64,000 nt of DNA. Origin: Chaetomium olivaceum (Eukaryota > Ascomycota > Sordariomycetes > Sordariales > Chaetomiaceae). The translations under genes and the position numbers were made by a program. Below the pieces are notes generated by a model that searched no databases, was not told the DNA's origin, and saw nothing but the letters and a program-made list of their open reading frames with translations. The DNA lies in NCBI GenBank assembly GCA_039881045.1, contig JAYWVB010000020.1, positions 186,001 through 250,000 of the forward strand, given 5' to 3'. This document shows positions 46,754 through 57,981 of this stretch, piece after piece (the first letter of the stretch is position 1; each line of letters begins with the position of its first letter).

Positions 46754-49700
46754 AGCCCGCTGGCTGCTGCCGTGCTTTTCTTTCGGAGCCTCATCTCTGG
46801 CCGAGCGAGCTATCACGACTCTTTTCTCGCATTTCGCATCTTGCATGGCGCGGCGCTCCACCTCTGGCCAGTGTTTGGCCGGCTCTCTGGGCAAGTTGCC
46901 GGTGCAGGAGGCGCGGGACTGTTCCATTGTGTTATTAGCCCCTATTTTACACAGTATTCCAGGTCGAGGGTACCGAGGCCAAGCGTTAAGGGTGTTTCCG
47001 CTTCGATGCTCTGGAGTGCGTGCGGGAGGGTTTATCCCTTCAACTTGGAGTTGGCGTCATTTACAGCCGACGGGGACTTCACCAACATCTGTGAGTCTCG
47101 TCTTTTCCGGTTGGGTGGTTGCCTTGTCCATCACTGACTCGATGAGTAATGCGACTCTTCTTGCAGTTGGAGTCTGGCCATTGGCGTTGATGGGTTTGAC
47201 CGCTCCTTTGATTGATTGATACCATTGACGGAGTGACAAGGAAAGTCTGTGTATGCATAGGTACCTCAACTAATCCACACATCGAGCCCCGTGGAGCGCC
47301 TTGAGAATACACTCCACAGGGGGTTGTTCTAATGCTTTTGTTAACAAAGAGATTAAGCACTGCCTTGCGTTCTGTGCCCTTACTGTCTCGTTCCCCGGCG
47401 AATCCGACCGTCACAAGAGAAGCAGGAAGCGGACTCGGGTTCCCGCTGTGCGGCGCAGAGGAGCGGCGCTGAAGAAGGCTCACGAGGGCGTCTAAAACTG
47501 ACGTATCATTTTACGTCGACTCACACCACCACCACTTTTTCTGCGAGGCAAGTCGTTGTATCATATTTTGGGTATGCGGGTTGCCGTTTTCAGGCAGTGC
47601 TGCAGGGTCAAAAGCATAATGGGCCAGCCTGGTGGCGTGGATTGCCCATACAGTTGCTAGCGGGTGCCAAAAGGAGCGGCCAGCATGAGACCAGCATTTG
47701 GCTGCTGCTGCGGCATCGCGGCGCTCGTGAGAGGACCAAAGTCCGATCCTTCGGGCATCAGCGCCCCCCTCACCATCGCACCCAACGAATGGAGTCGGAA
47801 ATGAAAAAAGCAAGCCATATCTATGATGTTATGCGCCATGACTCGCAAAATGATACATCATCACCCTCAGTCCAGTCATCGCCATACTGTGTATGTACGA
47901 GGTCGATGCGGCTTCCCGCTTTGCATCTGGCGATCCGCCGGCCCCCAGGATTGGGCATTGAATCAGTCAGTGCTGAGCCCCATCACGGGCCGAGCCCCTT
48001 GTGGGAAAAGGGGCAAGATGGAACTGACTTCTACGGCCACGGGGAGTCTGATGTAGAAAACGGAGGCGGTATTGCTGCGTACTGGTCATGTAAGAACCAA
48101 GAGCTGAAAAACGGATTCGCCGTCATTACAAGGAGCCTCCCCGATGGCTGTTATTTCGATGTGTGTCTATCAGGCAACAGACCGACAAGGGACCGGGAGC
48201 GGCCCAGTTGCTGAACGTGAAGGGGCCGGTGAGAGGGGAGATCCGAGGCATCAAGATTGCGCATCACCGTCATTAGTGGAATGCGACGAGCGGTCTGGGC
48301 ACTCTCCTTCCGGGAGGGATTCGCGGGAGGCTCCAGCCGTCGTGAGATCTTTGCTATGGCACTAAAAGATCAGACTGATAAAGAGATTGCGCGGGAACTG
48401 TTTGCCAATACTCTTTGCTGATGACGTCTCGATTTGCAAACCACCCTCTTCTACTACGCGACTTTCGTCATCGCTGTATTGTTACTTTGTATTGAAGCCT
48501 GAAGAACTACGGCTCCAACTGATCAATATTATGATGACAATACCTCACCTTGCCGACCGTTTCAGCCCGTTAAAGGGACAGCGAGAACCGACAAGTCAAT
48601 CTTACCATGGTGCGATCCCAGAAAGAGACTCCGTCTGAGGTGAGCCCTGTTCTGGTCCGTGGCCCGGGTCGCGAACGGGTTGCCGGGAGGGCTCGCTCTT
48701 GGTCGGGAGAAACTAAAATAAACATTAGATTTGTTAAATTGTGCGGGAAGGCAGTGCCACACGCTTGCTTAGATCAAGTTTCCGATCGGGCAGTTAGCTA
48801 CCTACCTAACCTCCGCCGTGCCTACGGGGAAGGATCCAACGGGTTAATGCGAAGCACCCAACAAGACGAACCCGCCGCATTCAATTTGTCCCCTTAGACA
48901 AAGCCGACAAAACTCAAAAAAGGGCCCCCAACTCCGTACTATGGGTTATCAATCTCCAATCTCCCAAGACGGTGTGAGTTCATGAGCTAATAATGTTCTT
49001 CCAGAAGCGCCGTTGGGGCCGCCTACAGCAAAGCGACCACTCCTCGCCCCCGTTTCGACTGGTTTAAATTTAGCAACCGCCTAGCCTTACGGCCGCCCCC
49101 CTTCTCGCCAACCTGTCCGACCCCAAGAACGATTGGAATTGGTGCTTCTACGATGAATAAGAAGAGCTCGGGGACCAACAAGCTTCAGGTTCGCCGAATA
49201 ATCCTCCGCCCACTACCGCGCCGCAGCGGGCTCTTCCGACAGTTACGAGTGCAGCCCTAATGGCTGGGGATATTGGAACTTTACACCATCTTAGCCTCTT
49301 TGGGAACCTTGCTTGGACGAGGGTTTGACGCTTATAAGGCCCCAGGAGGTTGGCGGGCTGCTGTCAGCTTACTGACGTGCCGAACCACGTCGAGCAGCCC
49401 GGGGAAGCTTCGCCATCAGCCGAAGGATCCAGGGCCCTGTGCAATCATGAAAACACAAAATCAAAAGTTTCCGGCCTCGCGGCTTCAACAAATTGAACCA
49501 TTGATAGAAGGCGGGACGAAACATGGGGACGGGCTTCGGGACAGTTGTGGGATACGGGTCAACAATTGCCTCTAAGTTCCCGGAAGAGCGGCAGAATTCA
49601 ACTCAAAACTCATGTCATTGAATCCTGACGGGCGAGGAGGTAGGTTATGGCCCTCACCACCTGATGTCTGCTCCTTGCGTCTGACGCTGACGGCTGCTTA

Positions 49701-52581
49701 CCAGAAAAAGCCTCATGAACAGAGCCGAATGTCCGCGGCAGCGTGTCCTCAAATGCCTCACTTCGCAGCGGTGGGTAATTCGACATGTGAGAGATGTGCC
49801 ACGGAGCTCAACTGACTGGCTCAGGGCTTGGTCTGGAGCAAAGCCACGACCTGTTGGAAAGTTCTTGGTGAGGGTTTAGTCGACGTTTGGTAACTAAGCA
49901 CGGAGCCTGGGGAATTGCAAGCTCAAAGCCATCCCCTCGGTTTCTTCGCAACACTTTCCTAGGATACTCGATGGAAACTGACCAAGTCTAAATAGTAACC
50001 AGTTGGGGACCATGTTCCCTCCCGCTCCCATATTGACCCCAAATACCGCGGCAGCAAGCCCGTCGCCCAATGCAGCGTTCTGCTTCTTAGCATTCGATTG
50101 AGTGTAATCAAACGACGTTCTCCCACCCTCGTCGAACCCCAGACCCGTCGCACCCATCTTGGTGGAGACTTCAACATGGGTATCAACAAGGGGCCTTGCG
50201 TCGCGAGGGCAACAAGCATTGAGTGGAGTCTGGAACTCAATACCTCCAATGGTTTTCAATCGTCGAGATCATGGGTGCAAGGGGTCTTGGGTTTTGAGGT
50301 TCGTTGTTTCTTTTGTTTCTTGCTTGATTCGAGTTGTGAAGAGTTGCGGAGTGGCTCTCGCCCGCCGTGAGGGCAAGAGGCGAGCCTTGGAGTCAAGGTT
50401 GCATTGGCCGCTAGCAACATCTTCATTATCTGTCTCTCTATCCCATACACAACTGCTTCTAAGCATCATGCCTTGGGATAACACTGGATGGTTGGGCATT
50501 CGCAACATGCAGCTGCATAACCACCCTGCGAATATAGGCTGGTGCTATTGTAGTACATACTTACTTCCGAGTCCTGTGATGGGGATAGAGGGGGCAGGGG
50601 CGGTATAGTCGTGTCCTGTGTCGTACAAGGTTACAACTACGCCTGCCCGCGGCCTGCGGCTACCTGGCTTGCTTTCTGCAGTACGACTATGCCGAAACAG
50701 CCTTGCACGCCAGGAGCAGAAGGGTTTGCCGAGACAATTCGGCGCCCTACCCATATTCCATTTCATAGATAAATTATCTATGAACCCAACGCCTGGAGAG
50801 GCAGTCAAGCGCGGCTCAAAGGACTCGAGAAAGATTCAGGAGCATCGTGGTCATCTACTGATATTGAGCCCTAACCCTTGGAGAGCATCGTTCCATTTTA
50901 ATATGTCTTTGGAAGTTAAACTGTGTTTCCTCACCCCCCTAAATAATCTCCGTGATTTGAGAAATGGGTTCCGGTGGCCATCAACTAGCTAGACTAACGT
51001 ATAAAGTCTTGCGAGGTTTTCCTTCTTCGAACGGTCTCAGTGGACATATGAATCGGCCTCCCCGCAAGATTATCACGAAAGGGGGCTTATTACCTAGGTA
51101 CTGTTCCGAACGCAACTCTGAGGTGCAAAAAGAATTAGGGACCTGCTAGAAATAATCTTTACTTAAAAAGCTCTGATGATTTTTCTGAGAAATAACCTGA
51201 GGTCTTTGATGTTGGTGATTGACGGGGTTGTTAGACAATTTCAACAACATTTACGACTTGACGGCCTCCCATTGATTGTCCTCAAAAGAGAACGTGAAGT
51301 GCAAAGTTGTGATTTGAGAGTCTTTGTTGTCGATAGCATTATACGACCGGCTTATAAGCTCGCTAAATTGCTGGCTGGGTGGACTGGCCCCAGGCACGTT
51401 GGTGTTCCTCAAAAGTCGGATAACTAGAAACTAAAAGGTAAGATTGCTTTTAGAAGTAGCAGTTGAGTTATCGGGTATTGGCATGTCACTGCTCTTATCA
51501 TATAATCTGAGAGATATCAAAATTCTTGAAAAGGAGCTGGTTGGGGACCTTACTGTATTAAAGTGGCATTGTGGTCGATACGAGTGTTTACTTGTAATTA
51601 GTGAAGTGATAGAGATGCGGTACAATACGACCAACCGGTATGGTGGTAAAGTCTGAAAAGAAACTACTACAGAACCGCGGCAGCCGGTCGGCAGTAGATA
51701 TAGAAGTTCCGCATCCCCCAATATCACCGACCACCCCCAGATGGCTCAACGGTCAATGGGGGTGGGAGTGGTCAAGGTTATCAGGGCGAAAAGTCCTTTG
51801 CATCTCTCTCCGAGAGCTTGCCAGTTCGAGCCGCTCAGGAACAGAAAAAAGAAGAGGTCAGGCCTCTTAGAGCAAACATCTCAACCGGCTACATCCCTCC
51901 GGGGGGCTAACTAGCGAGCTTTTGCTGCCCGTTGTACATGGCTGGTCACATCGCCACAGAGATATGACCTTGCTTTTCCCATCTCCTCTGTTTCATGGTT
52001 CATGATTTGGTGCTTGCGCTAGTTGATAGGGCTCATAGCTACTACGTACCAACGAGCGCCGAGTAAATCTACTAACTATAGCTGATCTAATGTAAGTATT
52101 CGTTCCACAACCCATCCCACTGTACCGCCATGGAGGTGGTAGCAGATTCCCGCCGAGGCATAGGCAAGTACGGCAATCGTGGGGAACCGGCAGGGACCTA
52201 AAGCCTACGATGGCTAGAAATACCATGAACGGCTGTACCAACAACATCCGGGAAAACTAAAATAGAAGACAGCTAGATAACCTCGCGTATGTACATACAG
52301 GACTGTCGTCAACCACACAACGAAGGTAGATCCAGCGGAGGAAGATGTCTTGGATAAACATAAAAGCAAACTGAAGAAGCAGAGCATCAAAGTCATGTCT
52401 TCCCGCTCGTGGAAACACACAAAAACAGCGACACGAGCATACCTTGCCGTCTAGGCCAAAACAAGAAAAGCAACAGAGCCACGTTTCCCAGCCACAAAAC
52501 ACCCAAGCCATAAACAAATCAACGATCATATCTCTTCAAAGAGAAACCACCGGGGCCGCACACCACAAACGGCCAGTACTT

Positions 52582-54362
52582 CTAATACCGGTAGACAGGC
52601 CCCCCATCCTGTTTCGGCGTCGCCTTATACAGATCTGTTCCATCATCCGATACGGGCGTCACGGGCTCCGCCCTCCCCTTATCAGCCGACGACGAACCGC
52701 CGGCGCCGCCACCAAACCCGGGATGGAACGGCTCGAACGACAGCCGCGGCGGGCCGCTATCGCCGCCACCGCCCAGCGCGCTGCCAGCCCCCGGGCGGGA
52801 TGATGACCCACTAGCTGCCGCCGTGTAGTGGGACTCGGTCGGCGGGTCGCGGAAAGGGTCCTGGTTGTCGTCGTCGTCGTCGGTGCTGTGGCGGTGGGGC
52901 GTGCCGCTCGCGGAGCGCGACGAGCCGGCGATGGCCACGTTGCTGCTGCTGTGGTCGTGCGTGTTGAGGTAGGCTTTGCCTTTGCCGTTGCCATTGCCCC
53001 CTCCTGCTCCCCCGCCAACTGCTTTCCTGGGTGGGACGGACGGCATGGAGCCACCGGACTGGTCGATTGGTGATGGGAGGTGCGGTGCTGGGCTGGAGGT
53101 GCTGGACCGGCCGTCGCCCAGGCCGAGCTGCTTCTTGGCTTGTAGCATGGCGCGGCGGTGGTGGTTCAGCGCCTGTTGGAGTTGCTCGTTGGTGTCGATA
53201 AGATTCTCCATCGTGTCGTTGTCCGGCCCGGGGTTCTCCGCCGCCATGTACCCTTGTATACTGCGGGACGCGCTGGAACACCTGTCGGCGAACTCCTTGA
53301 TCAAGTCGTTGGAGAGGAATTCGGCGGCAGGGGTGCACGCGACAACTTGCTCAAGAAGTTTGGCTGACGACCGGGCTTCTTCTAGCCGGTTCGCGAGTTC
53401 GACTGGGTCCGGAAGACGTTTGCTGTGGCTTGGCCGAGGATAGTAGGCTTGGGGTTGATGTTGCGGGTATGGGTTGAAACCCGGCGGCGGCATCATCGAC
53501 GGCTGGACTGGTCCACCAGACATTCCCTATGCAGTATGTTAGCAGACCTCCCCCAACTTGCCTGTCGGTCAGCACTCACCCCATAGGTTTTGTAAGCCTT
53601 TTCTTTCTCCTTCTTCCACATTTCGATCATTGGGGCCAGCCCCTCGTCGAGGCTTTTGCTAGTCTCGAACGAGTCCAGCGTCTCCATCAGAATCTGGCGC
53701 ACGCTCGCATCCCTTCCAGACCTGAGCAACTCCTTCGTGGCGTCGATGAACTTCTTGTCCATGAACTTTGTAAAGCCCGGGCCCGGGTTGTCGGCGAGGA
53801 TTCGGACCAGCATGATGGCGTTATACTGACATGAAGGTTTCGACCAGTAGTCGCGTTGCAGGAACTTGCGGATCAGGCGGGCGGATTCGGCGGCGGCGAC
53901 CGGGGAGGCAACAGTAGCCTCAACGATCGAGGGAAGGAATACAACATCGTCTCCCTGTTAAGCACATAGCAGCCTGTCATTAATTTATCCTTCTCTACCA
54001 AGCGCGACGGACAAAAGACGGCGCGGGACAGGCGAGCGCTCGACGTACCGACGAACTTCCCACGGACAGGCAGAATTGTTTCTATATTCCCTAATTAGCA
54101 TCTGCGATGTGCCAGCCCAACCGGTTATCGACGGTGTCGGTTCATACCACACAGCACGCAGCAATGGAATCGGGGGTATCGTTTGCGTGGTCGATTGGTG
54201 TTTCGGCAACGCTGTCTGTCGCGAGCAACAACACGTCAGCATCTTGACGAATATAGCTTGCGCATGGCGGGAAAGCCCCAGAAAAGAGGCGCCCTTACCT
54301 GCACTAATCGTTGGCCGTTTCTTTAGATTGCCCAGCACCTTGTTCATGCTAAAGCCCCCCAT
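52582..54362 (-). CDS. LSB5: VHS-GAT domain protein (Lsb5-like)
   Basis: Relative of yeast Lsb5, which links cortical actin (Las17/Sla1), ubiquitin and endocytic traffic. Five exons on the minus strand: 54299-54362, 54148-54215, 54049-54081 (33 nt), 53580-53954, 52582-53526; 494 residues, frame intact. The VHS domain covers residues about 20-160 (TPIDHANDTPDSIAA, GDDVVFLPSIVEATVASP, LIRKFLQRDYWSKP, NAIMLVRILADNPGPGF). The GAT domain covers about 221-313 (DPVELANRLEEARSSAKLLEQ ... IDTNEQLQQALNHHRRAML). The C-terminal 180 residues are Gly/Ser/Asp-rich. Exon 3 was placed because its alternative acceptor a few bases upstream would bring in a TAG, while KQFCLSVGSSS|GDDVV reads naturally. ATGs at 54362 and 54347 are both possible starts. 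Confidence 0.88.
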
Positions 54363-55349
54363 CTCGTCGAATGCGACAGCTCAGCGCACAAGAGCCTTGT
54401 CGTCTTCAGCCCGATGGAAGTGGTGCGCAAAGGATGTCAAGATGTGCGGGAAGAGGTCGGTAGGTGACCGGATGGGAACAAGTCAAATGCCGCTAAATTG
54501 ATCGTTTCGTTTGGATGTTGTCGCGAATTTGCCAACAACTGGTGATTCCTGTGGCTTATAATTACCGCCAGTGTCTCTTGCCGCCGTCCGCGGTCTAACC
54601 GTCCAAGCGCTAGGCAGCAAGGGTCCTGCAGTGGTCTTGTTCGGCTCCGTTTTCACTGCAACGCAGTCCTCAAGATTTGGAGTCACCAAAAGCAGCGAAT
54701 CCCAAATTGATATAAAAGAGGCAACAGCTCCGAACTCTGACAAAGTCGTGTGGAACGATGTCATCCGCGGGTAACCTGTCACGAGGGGGTTGCGCCAAGG
54801 GACCAGACGCGTAGATCAGACAAAAACGGGCCTGGGGAATCATCGATGAGACAACCAACTTGCTCCGCAAGAAAGAAGTGGTTCATCTCTCAGCGGTCAA
54901 CCGGACCCCAAACTTCTCGCCGGCAATGGTGTTAGCCCCCGCGAAAAGCGTTGCCAAGCCGGACATAAGAGCGTGCACTGCCTCGCTGCCGTCGTCGGGA
55001 CGCGCAAGCAACCATCGCGATCGACCGCCGCCCAGTGTGTCCGCCAGTGTCCGGTGGGAGGCCCGAAGGACGTTGGCTTTTGACACCAAAAGGGCTGATA
55101 AGATAAGCCCCGCAGTCGCTGTCTCGGCACAAGATCGACCTGCAGTGGAGTGGCCAAGTGGCTGAGACCTGAGATACACTGCTACACAGAACTGAAGACC
55201 GGTAAGTATCGTTAGATGTTCAACGCACAATATAAGGCGGCATGTTGGCAGTTGTTGGGGAGAGAAGACAAGCTCTAGGGGTTCGTAGATTGTAGTGTAC
55301 TCAGAGCATGTACACCCCCTGCCATCCTGTACATACATAACCCATCTAA
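54363..55349. other. Intergenic between LSB5 and the UBX gene
   Basis: LSB5 promoter and the 3' flank of the UBX gene. Several minus frames between 54.88 and 55.34 kb are GC-rich shadows without family features. No gene seen. Confidence 0.5.
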
Positions 55350-56941
55350 TTATTCATCCTCGTCGGGAGAAAGATCTTCAACGACAAGGTTGCCCCCCCT
55401 GCCCATCTTCTCCCCGACCGTTGCCGCTACACTCGGTTCGAATGTTTCCCTCGGTAAGACCGATGCGATCTGAAACCCGTACTTGTGTTCGTAGCCTTCA
55501 GGTTTCTCTGCCTTCTTTTCCCTAGGCTCGGCTTGCAATAGCTCATAACACTCCACGAAAGCGTACAGTTCGTCGAGCGTCGTGGTGCTGGCAAATCGTC
55601 GAATCACCCGACCGGCGCCTGATGAGGGGGGCATGTTGAGGGCCAAACGGACGGCGTCCTTTGCTGCGGCGTCGGGCTCCGGTGCGATGGTGGTGGCCCG
55701 CCATTCCCTCCATCTCCGGCGCTGCTCCTGTAGGCGGACGGCGGCCTCAGCTTCCTCTTGCGCGCGCTTCTCTGCAGCGGCAGCCGCCGCCGCCGCTTCC
55801 CGTTTTTGGCGCGCCCTCTCCCGATCTGCGGCTAGAGACCTTTCGTAGGCCGAGTCTTGTTGAGAGCGGAGGTCGCGAGCCATATCCTGCGCGGCTCGCT
55901 CTGACCGGACGCCGTTCAGATCGGGGCCATGCTTGGTGATGGCACCCTGGATCCCAGCGAGGTATGATTCTGCTGTCATGGGGCCGGCAAGGCGTTTTAC
56001 AATGCCCATGCGTGTGCTGCCCTCCTTGGGCGTGAGGCAGACGACGCAAGAAAAGGGGTATTTGGCACAGTTGTACTCCCTGGCGACTTGGTACGCCTCC
56101 GAATCCAGCACGTTTCCACCCCATACGATAACATTGTTGGCGGGGTCGTTGATAAAGTTCACAACCTCGGGTGACAAGAGCGTGTTCCGGACGAAGCTCT
56201 CCGTATCGTCGTGTTCCGGGGATAACAAAACCGTCAGTAGGAATTTGAGATCCTTCTTGGCTGTGTCTAACGCTTGCGCATGGCCGCCCTCGAAAAATGG
56301 GACGCAGTGAGCTCCGTATTCCTCCTCAAAATCCCGTCGGAACCGCTGAGCTGTTTCTTTGGGGAGGGTCACTCTTCGCCCGCTCGTTTGCCTCAATCCC
56401 TTTGAGATGGAAGACGCCACTAGCCGCGGGCGTATGGATTGTGGCAGAAATGACAAGAAGTAAAAGAGCGACCCGAAAATGCCAGCAAAAACCTTGTATC
56501 CGAATCGGAAGGGCGCAAAGAGTATGGCGACTAGGAATGGCGTCCGATACAGCACTGGGGGCCGGGGCACGACCCGCGGGGCTAGTTCTGTCTGAGGTCG
56601 CCTTGTCGGCCTGTGTGGCCGACTGCCGGCATCTAGCAAGCTCTCGTGTAGGTTCTCGTGTCTCGCTGCCGCCCGGGGAATATTATCGTGCGCCGCCTGG
56701 GCTTCGGCGACGGGGTCGGGACCTTCGCCATCAAAGAACTTGGCAATCGCAATCTAGACGGGGATTAGTTTTAGGTTGGTGGTAGCAGAGACGGCGCACT
56801 GACTTGTACGTTCCACTGTGACCTCTCGAGGAGAGGAATCGCGTCCTTGATCTCTTGGCTTGTTACATCTGTGTACTGCTGAAGAGCCTCCTGCTGAGTT
56901 GCAGAGAGGCTGTTCAAATCGATATCGACCGCGCTAGCCAT
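55350..56941 (-). CDS. ucp10: UBA-UAS-UBX protein of the ER membrane (FAF2/UBXD8, yeast Ubx2 type)
   Basis: Recruits Cdc48/p97 to the ER membrane in ER-associated degradation and, in relatives, to lipid droplets. Two exons on the minus strand, 56804-56941 and 55350-56753; 513 residues, frame intact. A UBA-type helix bundle lies at residues about 8-46 (LSATQQEALQQYTDVTSQEI, LERSQWNVQIAIAKFFDG). A hydrophobic hairpin spans about 112-150 (YRTPFLVAILFAPFRFGYKV, then FGSLFYFLSFLP). A UAS thioredoxin-like domain follows (YGAHCVPFFEGGHAQAL, NNVIVWGGNVLDSEAY, PFSCVVCLT). A long Arg/Ala/Glu coiled coil covers about 320-375, then a UBX domain with a FASTTTLDELYAFVECYELL strand-helix and a YGFQIASVLPRETF end. 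The chain ends in an acidic tail. The symbol follows the fission-yeast name and is by architecture. Confidence 0.9.
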
Positions 56942-57981
56942 CCTGCGTCGTGGGGACGCCTCGCCCGTCTAATAGCGACGATTTAAAAAGTATATAGTCG
57001 CATCAATCGTAGCGCAAATAAGTCGGAATTATGGGGGAATTTGGCGTTCGTGGAAATCGGGTGTCGAGTGGAATCGAGCAAACACCGAGGTTGGGACCCG
57101 GATACCTTCCGACTACTTATATGTGGCAGAATCGTAATCCCTGAGTGTACGGAGTAGCGCTCCTTAGTATGTCGAGTGCGCAGGTGCAATTTTTAGTGTC
57201 CTCAGGGACAGCTTTTGTCCGGTCAGGGGAATATCAAAACCAGCGGACAGTTCAGCCGAAGCATTGCATGGAACCTGGAAGGTTGATGGTTGAGTGGCCT
57301 CAGCTCTTCAAGATGAGGTCAGCATGCGTGCACATGCATGTTGAGACCTCGTGGCGGGTATGCCACTAAGCCCCTGCTGCTGATCTTCAAAGGGCACAAA
57401 GACAGCGCCCCAATCCCGTTACCTGCATATTATGTGGTCCGTGCCTGTCGAGGCTGACTCTGGCTGAGGGCAAGCGCGCCCGAGATGGGAGGGGCATCCG
57501 CCCCCACACCAATCACCTCGCGTGGCCGCCCGCGCTTCTTCCCCTTTGACGGCTTCTGCTGCACCTCGAGTTGCACCTGCAACTCTGGAACTGCCCGCCG
57601 ACAAGCTTGGCTCGGCGGTGATCTCACACCAACCTCAACTTCGGTGAACTACTGGCGTCATTGTCGCCCCTTCGAAGTCCCCGTGGTCTCTATCTCTCGT
57701 TTTCTCGACGCCCATTGGGGTTACTGCCTTCCGCAATTGTCGTTGCCCGCTCCCGTGCACTGCTCGCATGCCGCTTTCTATGGGTGCCTTATCGCCCGCT
57801 CGGTCAAAATATGGGAGAATTCCGCCATCATCAAGTGAGGACGGACCTCTGGCTGCTGTGCCGCGCTCTATCATGCTTTAGCCTTTTTTTTTTTTCTGGA
57901 GCTGACGCTGCTTTGTCCCCAGACATCGTAGAATCGACCAAGGCGCCGTCTCCTTCTCCTTGAATTGACCGAGCACCCACC
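56942..57981. promoter_or_regulatory. Divergent promoter region of the UBX gene and PAN3
   Basis: About 1 kb between two divergent starts. The 57.6-57.98 kb part is C/T-rich with a T10-type run near 57889, consistent with a leader for PAN3. No coding feature is seen. Confidence 0.45.

Larger units (their letters stand above)
45034..52581. other. 7.5-kb gene-free region downstream of the Zn2Cys6 gene
   Basis: The first 600 nt are probably the 3' UTR (T-rich). Beyond that I find only scattered short frames. A (GT)n tract lies at 46447-46481 and (GCTG)n at 46727-46753. The segment 50.85-51.7 kb is distinctly more AT-rich than its surroundings and carries short frames such as 51444-51656 plus. 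A minus-strand frame at 49894-50259 has protein-like composition but no recognisable family. These may be relics of an old gene or element. Confidence 0.4.

Noticed and set aside
51735..51850. tRNA-like signal (TGGCTCAACGG A-box and GTTCGAGCC B-box)
   Set aside because: The boxes match loosely, but neither the T-stem nor the acceptor stem pairs, so no cloverleaf forms.
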